This document shows positions 8,116-18,502 of a stretch of DNA of 64,000 bases, in pieces. Position 1 is the stretch's first letter, and each line of letters begins with the position of its first letter. The notes beneath the pieces were generated by a model that worked only from the letters and a program-made list of their open reading frames with translations, did no database searches and had not been told where the DNA came from. Source of the DNA: Ruegeria arenilitoris. Its GTDB lineage: Bacteria > Pseudomonadota > Alphaproteobacteria > Rhodobacterales > Rhodobacteraceae. The DNA lies in assembly GCF_013031355.1 (NCBI RefSeq), contig NZ_WPZO01000011.1, positions 1 through 64,000 of the forward strand, written 5' to 3'. The position numbers were made by a program, and so were the translations under genes.

Positions 8116-11100
8116 CTAAAGTGCCTTTTCACCACTACCCCTATTCGCCTTGCCATGCACTTTCTCTCTGAACCGCTGAGCGAGTATGTACAGGGATGGT
8201 ATTATGAAAATACCGACAAGCGCCGCTGAGATCATCCCGCCGAAAACCGGTGTGCCGACACCTCGCCGCGCGAGCATCGAGGCACCGTCGGCTACAACCA
8301 GCGGATAGAGTCCGGCGATGAATGCAAAGCTGGTCATCATCACCGCCCTGAAACGCGCGCGGGCACCCTGAATGGCAGCGTCCATGGCACTCAGACCTTG
8401 CTGGTACCGATCCATTGCGAATTCGACGATCAAAATCGCATTCTTCGCAGCAAGCGCAATCAGAACCACTAGGCCGATCTGGGCATATAGATTGTTCTGC
8501 AGACCCAACAACAGCAGCGCCCCCAAGGCACCACACACTGCGAAGGTGACAGAAAACAGCACCGCCAGCGGTATCGTCCAGCTTTCGTAAAGGGCGACAA
8601 GAAAGAGATAGGCAAAGAGCAAAGCAAGCCCCAGAACAATGGGCGTTTTTCCGGCAGCTTCGATTTCCTGCTGGGCAGTTCCCGTCCAATCGTAGCTGTA
8701 CCCTTCGGGCAGGGTCTTGGCCGCAATCTCCTCCATCGCTGCGATGGCTTCTCCTGTAGAGACCCCCGGAGCAGGGCCACCGTTAATGGTCACCGCTTGG
8801 AAATTGTTGTAGCGGGTCAGCAATTGCGGACCCAGAACAAGCTCTGTCTTTGCAACGGCGCGCAACGGCACCATCTCACCGTCACTGTTTCGCACATGAA
8901 TGCGGGCAATATCTGCGACATTGGCCCGGTATTTCTCATCCGCTTGCAGATTGACCTGCCACGTCCGGCCAAAGAGGTTCATATCGTTCACATGATACCC
9001 GCCCAACGTGACCTGCATGGCCCGGAACAGGTCGTCGACATTCACACCCAGCGTCTGCAACCTTTTACGGTCGAGATCGAGGTTCAGTTTCGGGGATTGT
9101 GCCGAAAAGGTGGTGTAAACGCCGGACAGCCGGGGGTCGGCATTGGCGGCTGTGACCAGCCCGGCCGCGGTAGCACCCAGATCCAAAACACTGTCGCCAT
9201 GCAGGTCCAGAAGCTCGAACTCGAACCCGGCACCCGTGCCCAATCCAAGGATTGGCGGCAGATTAAAAGGAAAGGCGATCGCGTCTTCCAAACCGGCAAA
9301 CTCACGCCGGACATGTTGGATCGAGGACTTGACGGACAAGGCCGGATCCGTCCGGTCTTCGAACGGCTTCATGATGGCGATGCCAAACCCGCTGTTCGAT
9401 TTGTTCAGGCCATCGACAAAGCTAAAGCCCGTGACTGTCATGACATCCTGCACGCCGGGCGCGGATTTGATGATGGTCGCGACGTCCTCCATAACTTTGG
9501 ATGTGCGGTTGATCGAGGACCCCTCGGGCAGTGCGACCTCAACAAAATAGGCGCCTTGATCTTCGACCGGCAAGAAGCCGGACGGCGCGGTCTTAAACAA
9601 CCAACCCGCGCCAAAAAGCCCAAAACCAAGCAGCAACACTGCCAAAATTGCCCGACGGGCAAGAATTGCAACCGCATAGGCATAGCCGTCGCGGGCGTTG
9701 TCTATACGGCGCGAGATCCAGGCAAGCGGTCCGCGTTTTGGGGCGCTATCCCGGCGCAGCAGCACCGCGCACAAAGCCGGGCTGAGCGTTAGGGCGTTCA
9801 AAGCTGAAATCAGCATCGAAAAGGAAACTGCCACCGCGAATTGCTGGAACATCGTTCCAGTGATGCCGGGAATGAACGCGACCGGCACAAACACCGAAAG
9901 CAACACACAGGTTATTGCCAGAATGGGGGCCGTAATCTGTTTCATGGCCTCGCCGGTGGCTTCGGCCACGGTCATCTCGGGGTTTTCGCCCATGACCTTT
10001 TCAACGTTTTCGATCACCACGATCGCATCATCCACCACGATGCCGATCGCCAGCACCAATGCCAGCAACGAAACGGTGTTGAGTGAAAACCCCAAAGCGA
10101 GAATGAACGCCAGCGCACCAATAAGCGAAACCGGAACCGCGATAAGCGGGATCAGCGCCATCCGCAGGTTGCCCAGAAACAAGAAGACTACGATCACCAC
10201 CAGGGCAAACGCTTGCACCAAAGTTTTCACAACTTCATCGATACTGGCGCGGACGAAGGTCACCGAATTGTAGGGCACACTCCAGTTAACCCCATCGGGA
10301 AAGGCGCTCTGCAATCCGGTCAGCGCCTTTTTTATGGCCTCTGATGTGTCCAGGGCATTCGCGCCGGGCTCAAGGTAGACACCAATCATTGCGGCCGGCT
10401 TATTGTCAAACGAGGAAAAGGAATCCCGGGTTTTTGCCCCAAGGTCTACTCGCGCGATATCACTGATCAAAACGAAAGAGCCGTCTGGACGAGCTCGCAC
10501 GACAATCTCTTCGAACTCTGCGACGGTGCTCAACCGGCCTTGCGTCTGAATACTCAGCTGAAAAGTCGGGTCATTTGTCATCGGCTGCGCGCCAACGCGC
10601 CCCACCGCCGCCTGAACGTTTTGCGCATTAAGTGCGGCGATCACATCGTCGACGGTCACCGAAAGGCTGGTCATCTTGTCGATGTCGAGCCAGATCCGCA
10701 TCGAGTAATCAAGCGCCCCGAACAGCGTTGCATCCCCTACCCCGGGTGATCTTTTGATGCTGTCCAGAACGTTGATTGTCGCAAAATTCGACAGAAACAA
10801 ATCGTCGTTCTTTGGGTCGTCCGACGTTATGGCCACGACCTGCAACAGAGCCGAGGATTTCTTTTTGGTGTTGACGCCTGCGCGTGTGACCTCTTCGGGC
10901 AATGCGGACATGGCCAGGCTGACACGGTTCTGCACATTGACGGCATTGATATCGGGGTCCGTTCCAGGCTCGAAAGTGACCTGCAGATTATAGCTGCCAT
11001 CCGAGCCGCTCGTCGATTTCATATACAGCATGTCGCTGACCCCGATCACCTGTTCTTCGATGATTTGGGCAACGGTCGACTCGACCACTTCAGCGCCGGC

Positions 11101-11256
11101 CCCTGGGTAACTGGTTGTGACCTGAACCTGCGGCGGGACAATGTCGGGCAGCTGCTCCACCGGCAGCTGTGTAATGGAGATCAACCCGGCCAGCGTAATC
11201 ACCACCGAGATGACGATTGCGAATCTGGGACGGCGGATAAACAGTTGCGAGATCAT
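8116..11256 (-). CDS. RND efflux pump, inner-membrane transporter (HAE1/AcrB-like)
   Basis: A 1046-residue AcrB/MexB-type proton-driven transporter of the inner membrane. I start it at [17 protein letters not shown], the canonical N-terminus of the family, five bases after the adaptor gene's stop; the frame is open further upstream but that part overlaps the adaptor. The proton-relay residues are present: two adjacent Asp in [15 protein letters not shown] (transmembrane helix 4) and Lys in [14 protein letters not shown] (helix 10). The porter-domain segments are complete, so the pump should be functional. It would export drugs, dyes, detergents or fatty acids with the adaptor encoded upstream and a TolC-type channel encoded elsewhere. 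An IS5 relic abuts its 3' end. Confidence 0.95.
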   Translation of the reverse strand: MISQLFIRRPRFAIVISVVITLAGLISITQLPVEQLPDIVPPQVQVTTSYPGAGAEVVESTVAQIIEEQVIGVSDMLYMKSTSGSDGSYNLQVTFEPGTDPDINAVNVQNRVSLAMSALPEEVTRAGVNTKKKSSALLQVVAITSDDPKNDDLFLSNFATINVLDSIKRSPGVGDATLFGALDYSMRIWLDIDKMTSLSVTVDDVIAALNAQNVQAAVGRVGAQPMTNDPTFQLSIQTQGRLSTVAEFEEIVVRARPDGSFVLISDIARVDLGAKTRDSFSSFDNKPAAMIGVYLEPGANALDTSEAIKKALTGLQSAFPDGVNWSVPYNSVTFVRASIDEVVKTLVQAFALVVIVVFLFLGNLRMALIPLIAVPVSLIGALAFILALGFSLNTVSLLALVLAIGIVVDDAIVVIENVEKVMGENPEMTVAEATGEAMKQITAPILAITCVLLSVFVPVAFIPGITGTMFQQFAVAVSFSMLISALNALTLSPALCAVLLRRDSAPKRGPLAWISRRIDNARDGYAYAVAILARRAILAVLLLGFGLFGAGWLFKTAPSGFLPVEDQGAYFVEVALPEGSSINRTSKVMEDVATIIKSAPGVQDVMTVTGFSFVDGLNKSNSGFGIAIMKPFEDRTDPALSVKSSIQHVRREFAGLEDAIAFPFNLPPILGLGTGAGFEFELLDLHGDSVLDLGATAAGLVTAANADPRLSGVYTTFSAQSPKLNLDLDRKRLQTLGVNVDDLFRAMQVTLGGYHVNDMNLFGRTWQVNLQADEKYRANVADIARIHVRNSDGEMVPLRAVAKTELVLGPQLLTRYNNFQAVTINGGPAPGVSTGEAIAAMEEIAAKTLPEGYSYDWTGTAQQEIEAAGKTPIVLGLALLFAYLFLVALYESWTIPLAVLFSVTFAVCGALGALLLLGLQNNLYAQIGLVVLIALAAKNAILIVEFAMDRYQQGLSAMDAAIQGARARFRAVMMTSFAFIAGLYPLVVADGASMLARRGVGTPVFGGMISAALVGIFIIPSLYILAQRFREKVHGKANRGSGEKAL

Positions 11257-11260
11257 GGGA

Positions 11261-12388
11261 TCAGTTTCCGCTGGTGGCTGACGGTGTGCTCTGGGCTGTG
11301 GAGATGCTGACCTCGACGCCCGCATGAACGCGCTGAAGGCCGTCTGTGACAACCTGGTCCCCTTCGGTCAGACCGCTGGAAATGACAGCTTCAGCCCCTT
11401 CGGTCCGTTCCAGTTGAACCGGCTTTTTTTCGACCTTGTCGTCGCTTCCGACCGTGAAGACAAAGTAACCCGACTGATCTTTCTGCAAAGCCTTGGCGGG
11501 GATCACCAGCGATTTGTCCTGCGTGGGATCGGTGACAAGAACCCGCACCAGCTGATTATCAATGAGTGACCCATCCGCATTAGGAAAAGACCCCCGGACC
11601 AGAACGGTATCCGTGCCCGACTGCACCTGCGTGTCAGCCACTTCAATGCTGCCCGTTTCACCGTATGTCGTGCCATCGGCAAGGATCAGCTGCAGTTTCA
11701 GCGGCTCAGAGTCCGACGCCTTGACGCGGCGGGCACGAAATTCAAGCAGTTCAGTTTCGGTTACCGGAAAGGTTACATTGATGGGATCGATGCTGGACAG
11801 CGACAACAGGGTTCCACCCTCTGGGCTGACGAATGCGCCCACGGACAAGTCCGTCAGTCCGATCCTGCCATCAAAGGGCGCGGTTATCTTTGTATAAGAC
11901 AGGTCAAGCTGAGCGTTCTGGAGGCTGCCCTGTAGTTCCAGCACATGTCCATCCGCCTCACCTTGCTGCGCTTCCGCTTTCTGAACGACCGCCTGAGGTG
12001 TGTCGCCTTTGGCGTAGAGCTTTTGCTGTCGATCAAGCTCGATATCGGCAAGTTTCTTTTCCGCTTGTGCCGCTTGGATCTGTCCCTGAATTTCCGTGAC
12101 GCTCGCCTCGTAGGAATCCGGTTCGATCTCAATCAGGACATCCGCCGCTTTGACAGTCGAGCCATCCTTGAAATTGATAGACTTCACATATCCGGGCACG
12201 CGCGCAATCAGATCGACACGATCTACTGCCTCAACCCGGCCAGTGAACACTTCGGTCAACGATACTGGCTTCATTTCCGCCGCTGTCACGGTCACTTTGG
12301 GCTTCGGTTGGTTTTCCTGCGCCATGGCACTGGAGGGAGGCATGCTCAAGTGCAGAAACAATGCAGCGATTAGAAACCTTAATAGCAA
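11261..12388 (-). CDS. RND efflux periplasmic adaptor (membrane fusion protein)
   Basis: A 375-residue AcrA/MexA-type adaptor. A hydrophobic signal segment ([22 protein letters not shown]) precedes the mature protein; there is no clear lipobox, so it may be anchored by an uncleaved signal or be periplasmic. The lipoyl half-motif [17 protein letters not shown] and its partner [12 protein letters not shown] flank an alpha-helical hairpin (about residues 95-160, rich in Gln, Ala and Glu), followed by beta-barrel segments. It bridges the RND transporter encoded five bases downstream to an outer-membrane channel. A hydrophilic start followed by CCTCC (complement of a Shine-Dalgarno) supports the ATG at 12388. 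No local regulator gene was found. Confidence 0.93.
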   Translation of the reverse strand: MLLRFLIAALFLHLSMPPSSAMAQENQPKPKVTVTAAEMKPVSLTEVFTGRVEAVDRVDLIARVPGYVKSINFKDGSTVKAADVLIEIEPDSYEASVTEIQGQIQAAQAEKKLADIELDRQQKLYAKGDTPQAVVQKAEAQQGEADGHVLELQGSLQNAQLDLSYTKITAPFDGRIGLTDLSVGAFVSPEGGTLLSLSSIDPINVTFPVTETELLEFRARRVKASDSEPLKLQLILADGTTYGETGSIEVADTQVQSGTDTVLVRGSFPNADGSLIDNQLVRVLVTDPTQDKSLVIPAKALQKDQSGYFVFTVGSDDKVEKKPVQLERTEGAEAVISSGLTEGDQVVTDGLQRVHAGVEVSISTAQSTPSATSGN

Positions 12389-12667
12389 GGTTCATCCTCC
12401 TGAAAAATTTGTAAGTATTTGCGTTGGCGCCAGAGTAACTCAATGCAGTTGAAAATCCAGAAACTGACGTTGCGTGCCTTGTCTGCGCCTCAACCAAATG
12501 AACATTGTTGCAATCAGGGGACACAGCTTTGCCCCGTTCTGCTTTTTCGCGCTGCAAAATTGCCGCGCAGTCGACATAGGCCCGGTTCGAAGGGCTGCAT
12601 CGCGGTGTAATGGCCGATGCAGTTCGGCCTTTTCTACACTCTTAGGCATTTGCAGGATGGGTAATGA

Positions 12668-12723
12668 TTTTGGGATTTATTGACAAAGTAATACTTTTGT
12701 CCTATTTGCGTTAAATCCCAAAA
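12668..12723 (+). promoter_or_regulatory. hipBA promoter flanked by a perfect inverted repeat
   Basis: A perfect 12-base inverted repeat, TTTTGGGATTTA (12668-12679) and TAAATCCCAAAA (12712-12723), brackets a near-consensus promoter: TTGACA (12680-12685), 17-base spacer, TATTTG (12703-12708). Outside the arms a TAAT/ATTA match extends the symmetry. Position and geometry fit an autorepression operator for the HipB protein encoded 12 bases downstream. The rest of 12389-12734 shows nothing else I can support. Confidence 0.8.
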
Positions 12724-12734
12724 GGATTACCAAC

Positions 12735-12989
12735 ATGAAACCTATTCGCAGCACCTCGGATCTTTCGGCGTTCCTTCGCATCACCCGGCAGCAAAAGGGC
12801 TGGACACAAGCCCAACTGGGGGAACGGGCAGGAGTGGCCGAAAAGCATGTAAACCGCATCGAAAACGGCGCGAATGAACCGCGTATTTCAACCGTCATTG
12901 CACTTCTGGCTGCGCTGGGGTTCGAATTGATGGCTCAGGAAACAGGGACCGACACATCGGTTAGCCGGTCGGTAGAGGATCTGTTCTAA
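12735..12989 (+). CDS. hipB: HipB-like XRE-family antitoxin / transcriptional repressor
   Basis: An 84-residue helix-turn-helix protein. The XRE fold covers about residues 10-65: LSAFLRITRQQKGWTQAQLG, then the recognition helix region AEKHVNRIENGANEPRISTV. This is the HipB type of antitoxin, which binds operator DNA as a dimer and neutralises the HipA kinase. Its TAA shares one base with the ATG of hipA (TAATG), indicating translational coupling and the antitoxin-first order typical of type II modules. A symmetric operator overlapping the promoter lies just upstream. Confidence 0.88.
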   Translation: MKPIRSTSDLSAFLRITRQQKGWTQAQLGERAGVAEKHVNRIENGANEPRISTVIALLAALGFELMAQETGTDTSVSRSVEDLF

Positions 12990-14299
12990 TGGCGCGCCCC
13001 AGCCAAAAGCGCAGCCTTGATGTGTGGATGAACGGGCGCCTTGTTGGCGATTACAGCTACTCCGCCAATACCGGCATCAGCTTCCAATATGAACGTGATT
13101 GGTTGAACAACGGATTTGCCGTGTCGCGCCAGTTGCCTCTCACGGACCGTGTTCAGAGGGGCGACCGGGTGGCGGCGGTCTTTGAGAACCTTCTACCCGA
13201 CAACACAGACCTGCGCCGTATTATTGCAGAACGCACCGAAGCGCGCTCAGCCCGGCCTCACGACCTGCTATCCGTCATCGGTCGAGATTGCGTGGGAGCC
13301 ATGCAGTTCGTTCCCAAAGGCAGCGATCCCGGCGATCCGTTCGCCTACGACAGCGAGGTACAAAGCGAGGCGGAAATCGCGAACACGCTCCGCAATCTCG
13401 CAACCTCTCCGCTGGGATTGCGTGAGGGCGAGCCGTTCCGCATTTCTCTGGCCGGGGCGCAGGAGAAGACGGCTTATTTCCTGAAAGATAGCCAATGGCA
13501 CCGCCCATTGGGACTGACCCCGACCACCCATATTTTCAAGCGTTCAATGGGGGTGGTGAACCAGCAAATCGACATGTCTGACAGTGTTGAGAACGAGTAT
13601 CTGTGCCTCGAACTGACCCGCAGCCTTGGACTGCCTGTGAACGAAGCGAAAATCGGCACGTTTGAGGATCAAAAGGCCCTCATCCTCACGCGTTTTGATC
13701 GACGCCACCGTCAGAAAGACGGCACGCTCTTGCGAATGCCGCAGGAGGATTTTCTGCAGGCGATGGGTCTGGAATCCGGTCAAAAATACCAGGAATATGG
13801 CGGCCCGAGCTTTAAGGATTGTGCAGAACTGGCGAAAGGCTCAGCTGCACGAGAGGCGGATATGGCGCTGCTGGTCAAAGCCCAGATTGTCTTTTGGATT
13901 CTACAGGCCACAGACGGGCACGCGAAAAATTTCTCAATCGAAATGCTGACCGATGGGTACAAGATGACCCCTCTCTATGACATCCTGAGCGCAGCCCCTC
14001 ATGACGCAGGTGGCTCTCTGCGCAAGAAAGACGTCCGAATGGCCATGTCCGTCGGAGACAAGCGATACTACCGCATGGACCAGATACATCCTCGTCACTT
14101 TGCACAAAGTGCAGCACGCTCGGGCATTCCCCCTCGCGTTTTCGATGACGCCGTTGCGGAGCTTACAACAGATGGTCAACAGGCAATAACCCAAGTGGGC
14201 GACACGCTTCCCGAGAATTTCCCGGATCGGGTCGCCGGGCCAATCATAAAGCTGGCTCAAAACAGGATGCAAGTTCTTGAAGCCTTTGTAACAGGATAG
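12989..14299 (+). CDS. hipA: HipA-family serine/threonine kinase toxin
   Basis: A 436-residue HipA toxin, full length for the family. The N-terminal couple_hipA-type domain (about 8-105) contains FENLLPDN; the kinase domain has ISLAGAQEKTAYF, the catalytic loop ATDGHAKNFSIE (Asp near residue 308) and the metal-binding TPLYDILSA. The E. coli homologue phosphorylates glutamyl-tRNA synthetase and halts translation, producing persister cells; the target here may differ. All catalytic motifs look intact, so the module is probably active. It is followed by a long non-coding stretch. Confidence 0.92.
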   Translation: MARPSQKRSLDVWMNGRLVGDYSYSANTGISFQYERDWLNNGFAVSRQLPLTDRVQRGDRVAAVFENLLPDNTDLRRIIAERTEARSARPHDLLSVIGRDCVGAMQFVPKGSDPGDPFAYDSEVQSEAEIANTLRNLATSPLGLREGEPFRISLAGAQEKTAYFLKDSQWHRPLGLTPTTHIFKRSMGVVNQQIDMSDSVENEYLCLELTRSLGLPVNEAKIGTFEDQKALILTRFDRRHRQKDGTLLRMPQEDFLQAMGLESGQKYQEYGGPSFKDCAELAKGSAAREADMALLVKAQIVFWILQATDGHAKNFSIEMLTDGYKMTPLYDILSAAPHDAGGSLRKKDVRMAMSVGDKRYYRMDQIHPRHFAQSAARSGIPPRVFDDAVAELTTDGQQAITQVGDTLPENFPDRVAGPIIKLAQNRMQVLEAFVTG

Positions 14300-14869
14300 G
14301 TGGTTGGGCCGAAGGGGCGCGCACCACCTGAGCCTCGTCGAGTCCACGAGACATATGTAAAACGTCTGGACCGATCATTAATGGCGCGGGTCTTCGAACG
14401 GCATCGCGGAAGTCCAAACCTACACCACCATTCTCAATCGCTACACGCCCTTGGCAAAGCGCGATGTTATCTCAAGGCATTCTCGGCCCATTTGCCGGAA
14501 GGGCTGGTCGATATCGTGCCCGCAACTGGAACGAGGCGGTCAGGGCCGTTCTGGGCATTTTGGACATCGCTTACGGTCTCAGAACCGGTATCTGCTACAC
14601 TGCCCTTCCGTTTGGGGTCGAGTTGGTCAAGGCCGGGGCTCAATGAATGATTGTCGGTCTGCTGACCCTGAGTCTGATCCTTATTTTTCGCAAGAAAAGC
14701 CGATCATGCTTCCCAACCTGATGTCGCGAACGAATTCAATTTGGCGAAGACCTCACAGAAAACGCCGCTTGAGAGAAAAAGTCCAGCAGTGTTGAATTGG
14801 GCGCAAGAAGACCAACGCAACAGACCGTTGTTGGCTACCTCTCATTTAAGCAACTGAGGACCGCTGGAT
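14300..14869. other. Gap with a possible transposase scrap
   Basis: 570 bases downstream of hipA with no intact gene. One frame at about 14390-14470 (plus) reads NGIAEVQTYTTILNRYTPLA, faintly like the C-terminal part of IS481-type transposases (…TTLNRYVHLYN…), but too short to be sure. A weak 24-codon frame at 14646-14720 encodes a hydrophobic segment with a basic tail and is not supported as a gene. Confidence 0.3.
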
Positions 14870-15703
14870 ATGAAACAAATTTCCATAAACCTGATCGGCG
14901 CGGGTCGAGTCGGGCGGACCTTCTTGCACCTTCTGGCCGCAAACCCGAATTGCCGGGTTCAGGATATCCTCAGCGGTAACTATAGCTCGGCCCAAAACGC
15001 CGTCGAACAGGTCAAGGCCGGCCGCGCCGTGCAGCAGATTTCGGAATTGCGCCCCGCCGACCTTTGGATCATCGCAGTGCCGGATACTCAGATAGCCGCC
15101 GTGGCGGCGGACCTGGCCGAAGGGCTGGCGGGAACAGAGGCAGCAAAGGTATCGGTGGCGTTTCACTGCAGCGGCTTTTTCCCGGCTGCTGAGATGGATC
15201 CGCTGCGGCACCTAAATTGGCATCTTGCCAGCGTTCACCCGGTTTTGTCCTTTGCTGACCCAGAACGCGCAAAAGATCAGTTCAGGGGTGCGCTGTGCGG
15301 GCTTGAAGGTGACGAGGCGGCCCTGGCTGTCATTAAACCCTTACTGGAACAACTGGCGGTCGAGTGCTTTGCAATCCGTTCCGAGGGCAAAAGCCTTTAT
15401 CACGCGGCGGCCGTGATATCGAACAACTTTACCGTCGTGTTGCAAGCGATCGCACGAGAAGCGTGGAAAGATGCGGGCGTAGCGGATGATATCGCACGTC
15501 GGCTGAACGAAAAGCTCCTCGACAGTACCGCCGAGAATGTCCGTGCTTTGGGTCCGCAGCAGGCACTGACGGGCCCGGCGGCTCGCGGCGACGAACAGGT
15601 TGTCGCCTCTCAGGGCCAAGAGGTTGCGCGCTGGAATCCGGAGGCCGGCGAAATCTATAGCATCCTGAGCAAATTGGCACGCACCATAAAGACAAACGGC
15701 TGA
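14870..15703 (+). CDS. Rossmann-like / DUF2520 domain protein
   Basis: A 277-residue cytoplasmic protein with an N-terminal NAD(P)-binding fold (INLIGAGRVGRTFLHLL, residues 6-22) and, from about residue 125, a helical DUF2520 domain. Characteristic segments are IIAVPDTQIAAVA, HCSGFFPAAEM and YHAAAVISNNFTVVL, in the order seen in the 6-phosphogluconate-dehydrogenase-like family to which DUF2520 proteins belong. It is likely an oxidoreductase or cofactor-binding protein of unknown substrate. It appears monocistronic. Confidence 0.85.
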   Translation: MKQISINLIGAGRVGRTFLHLLAANPNCRVQDILSGNYSSAQNAVEQVKAGRAVQQISELRPADLWIIAVPDTQIAAVAADLAEGLAGTEAAKVSVAFHCSGFFPAAEMDPLRHLNWHLASVHPVLSFADPERAKDQFRGALCGLEGDEAALAVIKPLLEQLAVECFAIRSEGKSLYHAAAVISNNFTVVLQAIAREAWKDAGVADDIARRLNEKLLDSTAENVRALGPQQALTGPAARGDEQVVASQGQEVARWNPEAGEIYSILSKLARTIKTNG

Positions 15704-15888
15704 TCTTGCTGCGAGGTTTCTGAACGAACAAAGAAGTCACGCTGAATGGGCAGATTCTGGGCGTCAATAACCTTTGTAGATCATGTTCGCGACAGGATCA
15801 CATCCTTCGGATAGTGCCGCTCGTCACGGACACCAAACAGACGAAAATCAAAGGTCACATGCAGTCTTAGGTTTGAATACGGTGGGCA

Positions 15889-16218
15889 CTACTCTTCGGG
15901 GCCCAGTTTGCCGGTAGCAACAAGAGTTTCAAAATACTCGACCTTCAGATCGAAGGATTTCAGGAGTTTTCTGGTGCTTGGCTTAACCACGGCATCATCG
16001 AAAGCGCCCTGCTCAAAGTGCCCAGCTGCCTCAAGATCGGACCAAAGGCTTGTGACCACCAACTCCTTCTGACCGCTGTTCACCTTGACTGCGAGGGCAG
16101 CGCCGAGGTGTCCGGGAAGCTGTGCCATTTCAACGAAGGTGGTTCGCTTCAGATGCTCTGCATATTGTTCCAGGACCTCATCAGTTCCTGCTACTGCGCG
16201 CCACCAACGGATTATCAT
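15889..16218 (-). CDS. Small ABM-like (antibiotic biosynthesis monooxygenase fold) protein
   Basis: A 109-residue protein starting at MIIRWWRAVAGTDEVLEQY; the frame is open upstream but the conserved start of the fold and a GAAGAGAAG purine tract favour this ATG. The pattern of beta-alpha repeats, with LVVTSLWSDLEAAGHFEQ in the middle, resembles dimeric alpha/beta-barrel proteins of the ABM/YgiN type. Members include quinone or haem-related monooxygenases and stress proteins, so no specific reaction can be given. It is transcribed divergently from the Hsp70-like gene. Confidence 0.6.
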   Translation of the reverse strand: MIIRWWRAVAGTDEVLEQYAEHLKRTTFVEMAQLPGHLGAALAVKVNSGQKELVVTSLWSDLEAAGHFEQGAFDDAVVKPSTRKLLKSFDLKVEYFETLVATGKLGPEE

Positions 16219-16510
16219 GCTGCTTCTCTTCGTTTGAATTTCTATTGTGAAAGTTTGGAGCGAGAGCCCCGGCCATATCTTTTTTGCATCGGGTTGAGGC
16301 CGGAGTTCAATTGCCTTCAACACCACCACGGAAGGACAACTTTGTGAACTTTGAATTGCTTAAAGACGAGGTGGATGGTGTTTCGTCAGAGGAGTATGGG
16401 GGATCGCGTGGCCGCGCTGAAGACGTCCTTTTCCTATCCCTCCCTTGACCCCAGCATGAGGACACTTTACGGGCTGCTTCCTTTGCAAAAGCATGTTGGA
16501 GACCTATGCC

Positions 16511-17779
16511 ATGGCCCCGGTAAACCCCTGGATTGGCATCGATTTCGGCACGTCGAATTCGGCGGTGGCCTTTCTCGACGGAAACGCACCCCGTCTGGTA
16601 AGGTTCGATGGATCGGTCACGACACTTCCCACCACTTTTTTCTTCGATTTCGACACGCGCAAAACCTTGATCGGTGAACCTGCCAACCAAGCGCTGCTCG
16701 AAGGGTTGGAAGGGCGTTTTATGCGGGCGCTCAAACGGGTTCTGGGCACCACGCTGATGCATGAAAAGCGCCAGATCCTGAATGAGAGGCTGACATTCGT
16801 TGAGATCATCGGGTCTTTCCTGCGCAGACTACGGGAGCGTGCCGAAGCTGAGCGCGGCGTGCAATGCACCCGCGTTGTGTCGGGTCGCCCCGTGGTTTTT
16901 CATGGGCTGGACGACCCGCGTGAGGCACAAGCCGAGGCCGACTTGCGGGCGTGCTACGAAGCCGCCGGGTTTACCGAGGTCCTGTTCTGCCCCGAACCTG
17001 CTGCAGCCGCGATCGCAACCGGTGGAATGGGCCATGAAGGGGCAACTGGATTGGTCGTAGATATCGGCGGTGGGACGTCGGATTTTTCAGTTTTTCGATC
17101 GGGAACCTCAGGCATTGAAATTCTGGCCAATCATGGTGTGCGGATCGGCGGTACAGATTTTGATCGTGCGATCAGCATAGATCGCGTGATGCCCCTTTTG
17201 GGCAAGGGCTCGATGATCCGGGATGTTTTCGGCAGTGGCGCATCGCAAGCACCCAATGCGATCTTCAATGACCTTGCGACCTGGGAGATGATCCCGTTCC
17301 TATATACCGCGCAGAACCGGCGCATGGTCGATGAAATGTTAAAAATGGCCAAGTCCCCCGAGCGGATGTCCCGGCTTGCCTCAGTTTTGGAGCACGAATT
17401 GGGTCACGAGCTGGCCTTCGCCGTTGAACGCGGGAAGATCGCTGTGAACACAGGTGCGGATGATCCAGCAATTGTACTGGATATGATGGAACGAAATCTG
17501 TCGGCACCGCTGAACAGCGCCCTGGTCGCGGACAGCCTTGCCACACATGCGACGCTTCTGGAGGAAGGAACGCAAGTGGTGCTGCGCCGGGCCAACTTGA
17601 CGCCCAGCCAGATCGACCGTGTCGTCTATGTGGGGGGCTCAAGCCTGATGGGTATTGTGCCGAAAACGATGCGCAGTGTGTTTCCCAAGGCAGATCATAC
17701 CTTTGCCTCGGTCTTTACTGCGGTTGCTGAAGGTCTGGCCATCGTCGCAGCGCAAGAAGGCGGCTTAAGTCCTCCGTGA
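16511..17779 (+). CDS. YegD-like Hsp70 family protein
   Basis: A 422-residue protein with the actin/Hsp70 ATPase fold only. Phosphate-1 motif WIGIDFGTSNSAVAF lies at the N-terminus; LVVDIGGGTSDFSVF is the phosphate-2 motif, and VVYVGGSSLM the adenosine motif near the C-terminus. The long substrate-binding domain of DnaK is missing, as in YegD of E. coli. A GGAGA at 16498-16502 favours the ATG at 16511 over one 18 bases upstream. Its role is unknown; YegD-type proteins are thought to be atypical chaperone-like ATPases. Confidence 0.88.
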   Translation: MAPVNPWIGIDFGTSNSAVAFLDGNAPRLVRFDGSVTTLPTTFFFDFDTRKTLIGEPANQALLEGLEGRFMRALKRVLGTTLMHEKRQILNERLTFVEIIGSFLRRLRERAEAERGVQCTRVVSGRPVVFHGLDDPREAQAEADLRACYEAAGFTEVLFCPEPAAAAIATGGMGHEGATGLVVDIGGGTSDFSVFRSGTSGIEILANHGVRIGGTDFDRAISIDRVMPLLGKGSMIRDVFGSGASQAPNAIFNDLATWEMIPFLYTAQNRRMVDEMLKMAKSPERMSRLASVLEHELGHELAFAVERGKIAVNTGADDPAIVLDMMERNLSAPLNSALVADSLATHATLLEEGTQVVLRRANLTPSQIDRVVYVGGSSLMGIVPKTMRSVFPKADHTFASVFTAVAEGLAIVAAQEGGLSPP

Positions 17780-17800
17780 ACCCATCTCAGTCACCTCAAT

Positions 17801-17818
17801 GGGGCGGGTGTCCGCCCC
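17801..17818. terminator. GC-rich hairpin between convergent genes
   Basis: A perfect 7-bp stem GGGGCGG/CCGCCCC with a GTGT loop lies 21 bases after the Hsp70-like gene and before the 3' end of btaB. It lacks a T-tract, so it is only a weak or Rho-assisted terminator candidate for either strand. Confidence 0.45.
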
Positions 17819-17860
17819 ACCCCACCAAGGGTTCGTGTGTCGGGACCTTTTGGGGCGCTC

Positions 17861-18502
17861 CTACCTACTTTCGCTCGTGAAGCATCCGTAAACTGCGTAG
17901 TTGCGATATAAACGCCGGAGCGTGACTTTGCCGTCATTTTGCGCAAGCTCTCGCAGCGCCGTTTCCAGCGTCGTTCGCGGGGCCACGTGAAAGCGGGCGA
18001 GCCAACCAAGAAGGGCACGTTGAAACCAGCGCGGCAGGCCCGCGCTGTCGCCGAAATCAACCACATGGAGCTGTCCGCCGGGCGCGAGATGCCGGGTTGC
18101 CTCGGTCAACGCGCCTTTCCAGTCGGGGATCATCGAGAGGCTGTAGGACAAGACAATATGGTCAAAGCTCTCGACGCCGAACATGGCTCTTGGGTCAAAC
18201 CGGCAGGCATCCCCCTTGGCCAGCACAGCATTCCGGCCCAGCTTTGTCCGAGCCGTCGTCAGCATTTGGTCTGAGATATCAAACCCGTATATCTTGGCCT
18301 CGGGATATCGTTTGTGGATCATCGCCAGATTGCGCCCTGTACCACAGGCGACCTCCAGCACGCGCGCGCCGGGCTGGATGTTCATTTCGTCGATCAGATG
18401 ATCGCGCCCCAAAAGATAGTATTTCCGCGTCAGATCATAGATGAGCCGCTGATAGCGATAGGTCTCATCCATCAACTGAGAATGTTCGATCGTGCCATTC
18501 AT
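17861..18502 (-). CDS. btaB: BtaB: SAM-dependent N-methyltransferase of betaine-lipid (DGTS) synthesis
   Basis: A 213-residue class I methyltransferase. The SAM-binding motif VLEVACGTGRNLAMI is at about residues 48-62, followed by FDISDQML. BtaB of Rhodobacter sphaeroides methylates diacylglyceryl-homoserine three times to give the betaine lipid DGTS. The assignment rests on the family pattern and on the gene starting directly at the stop codon of btaA with no gap. It is the last gene of the plcP-btaA-btaB operon and should be expressed under phosphate starvation. It is a peripheral cytoplasmic-membrane enzyme. Confidence 0.93.
   Translation of the reverse strand: MNGTIEHSQLMDETYRYQRLIYDLTRKYYLLGRDHLIDEMNIQPGARVLEVACGTGRNLAMIHKRYPEAKIYGFDISDQMLTTARTKLGRNAVLAKGDACRFDPRAMFGVESFDHIVLSYSLSMIPDWKGALTEATRHLAPGGQLHVVDFGDSAGLPRWFQRALLGWLARFHVAPRTTLETALRELAQNDGKVTLRRLYRNYAVYGCFTSESR

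Noticed and set aside
14390..14470. IS481-type transposase fragment
   Set aside because: Only about 25 residues look similar and no other piece of the element was found nearby; kept as a note in the gap, not as a feature.
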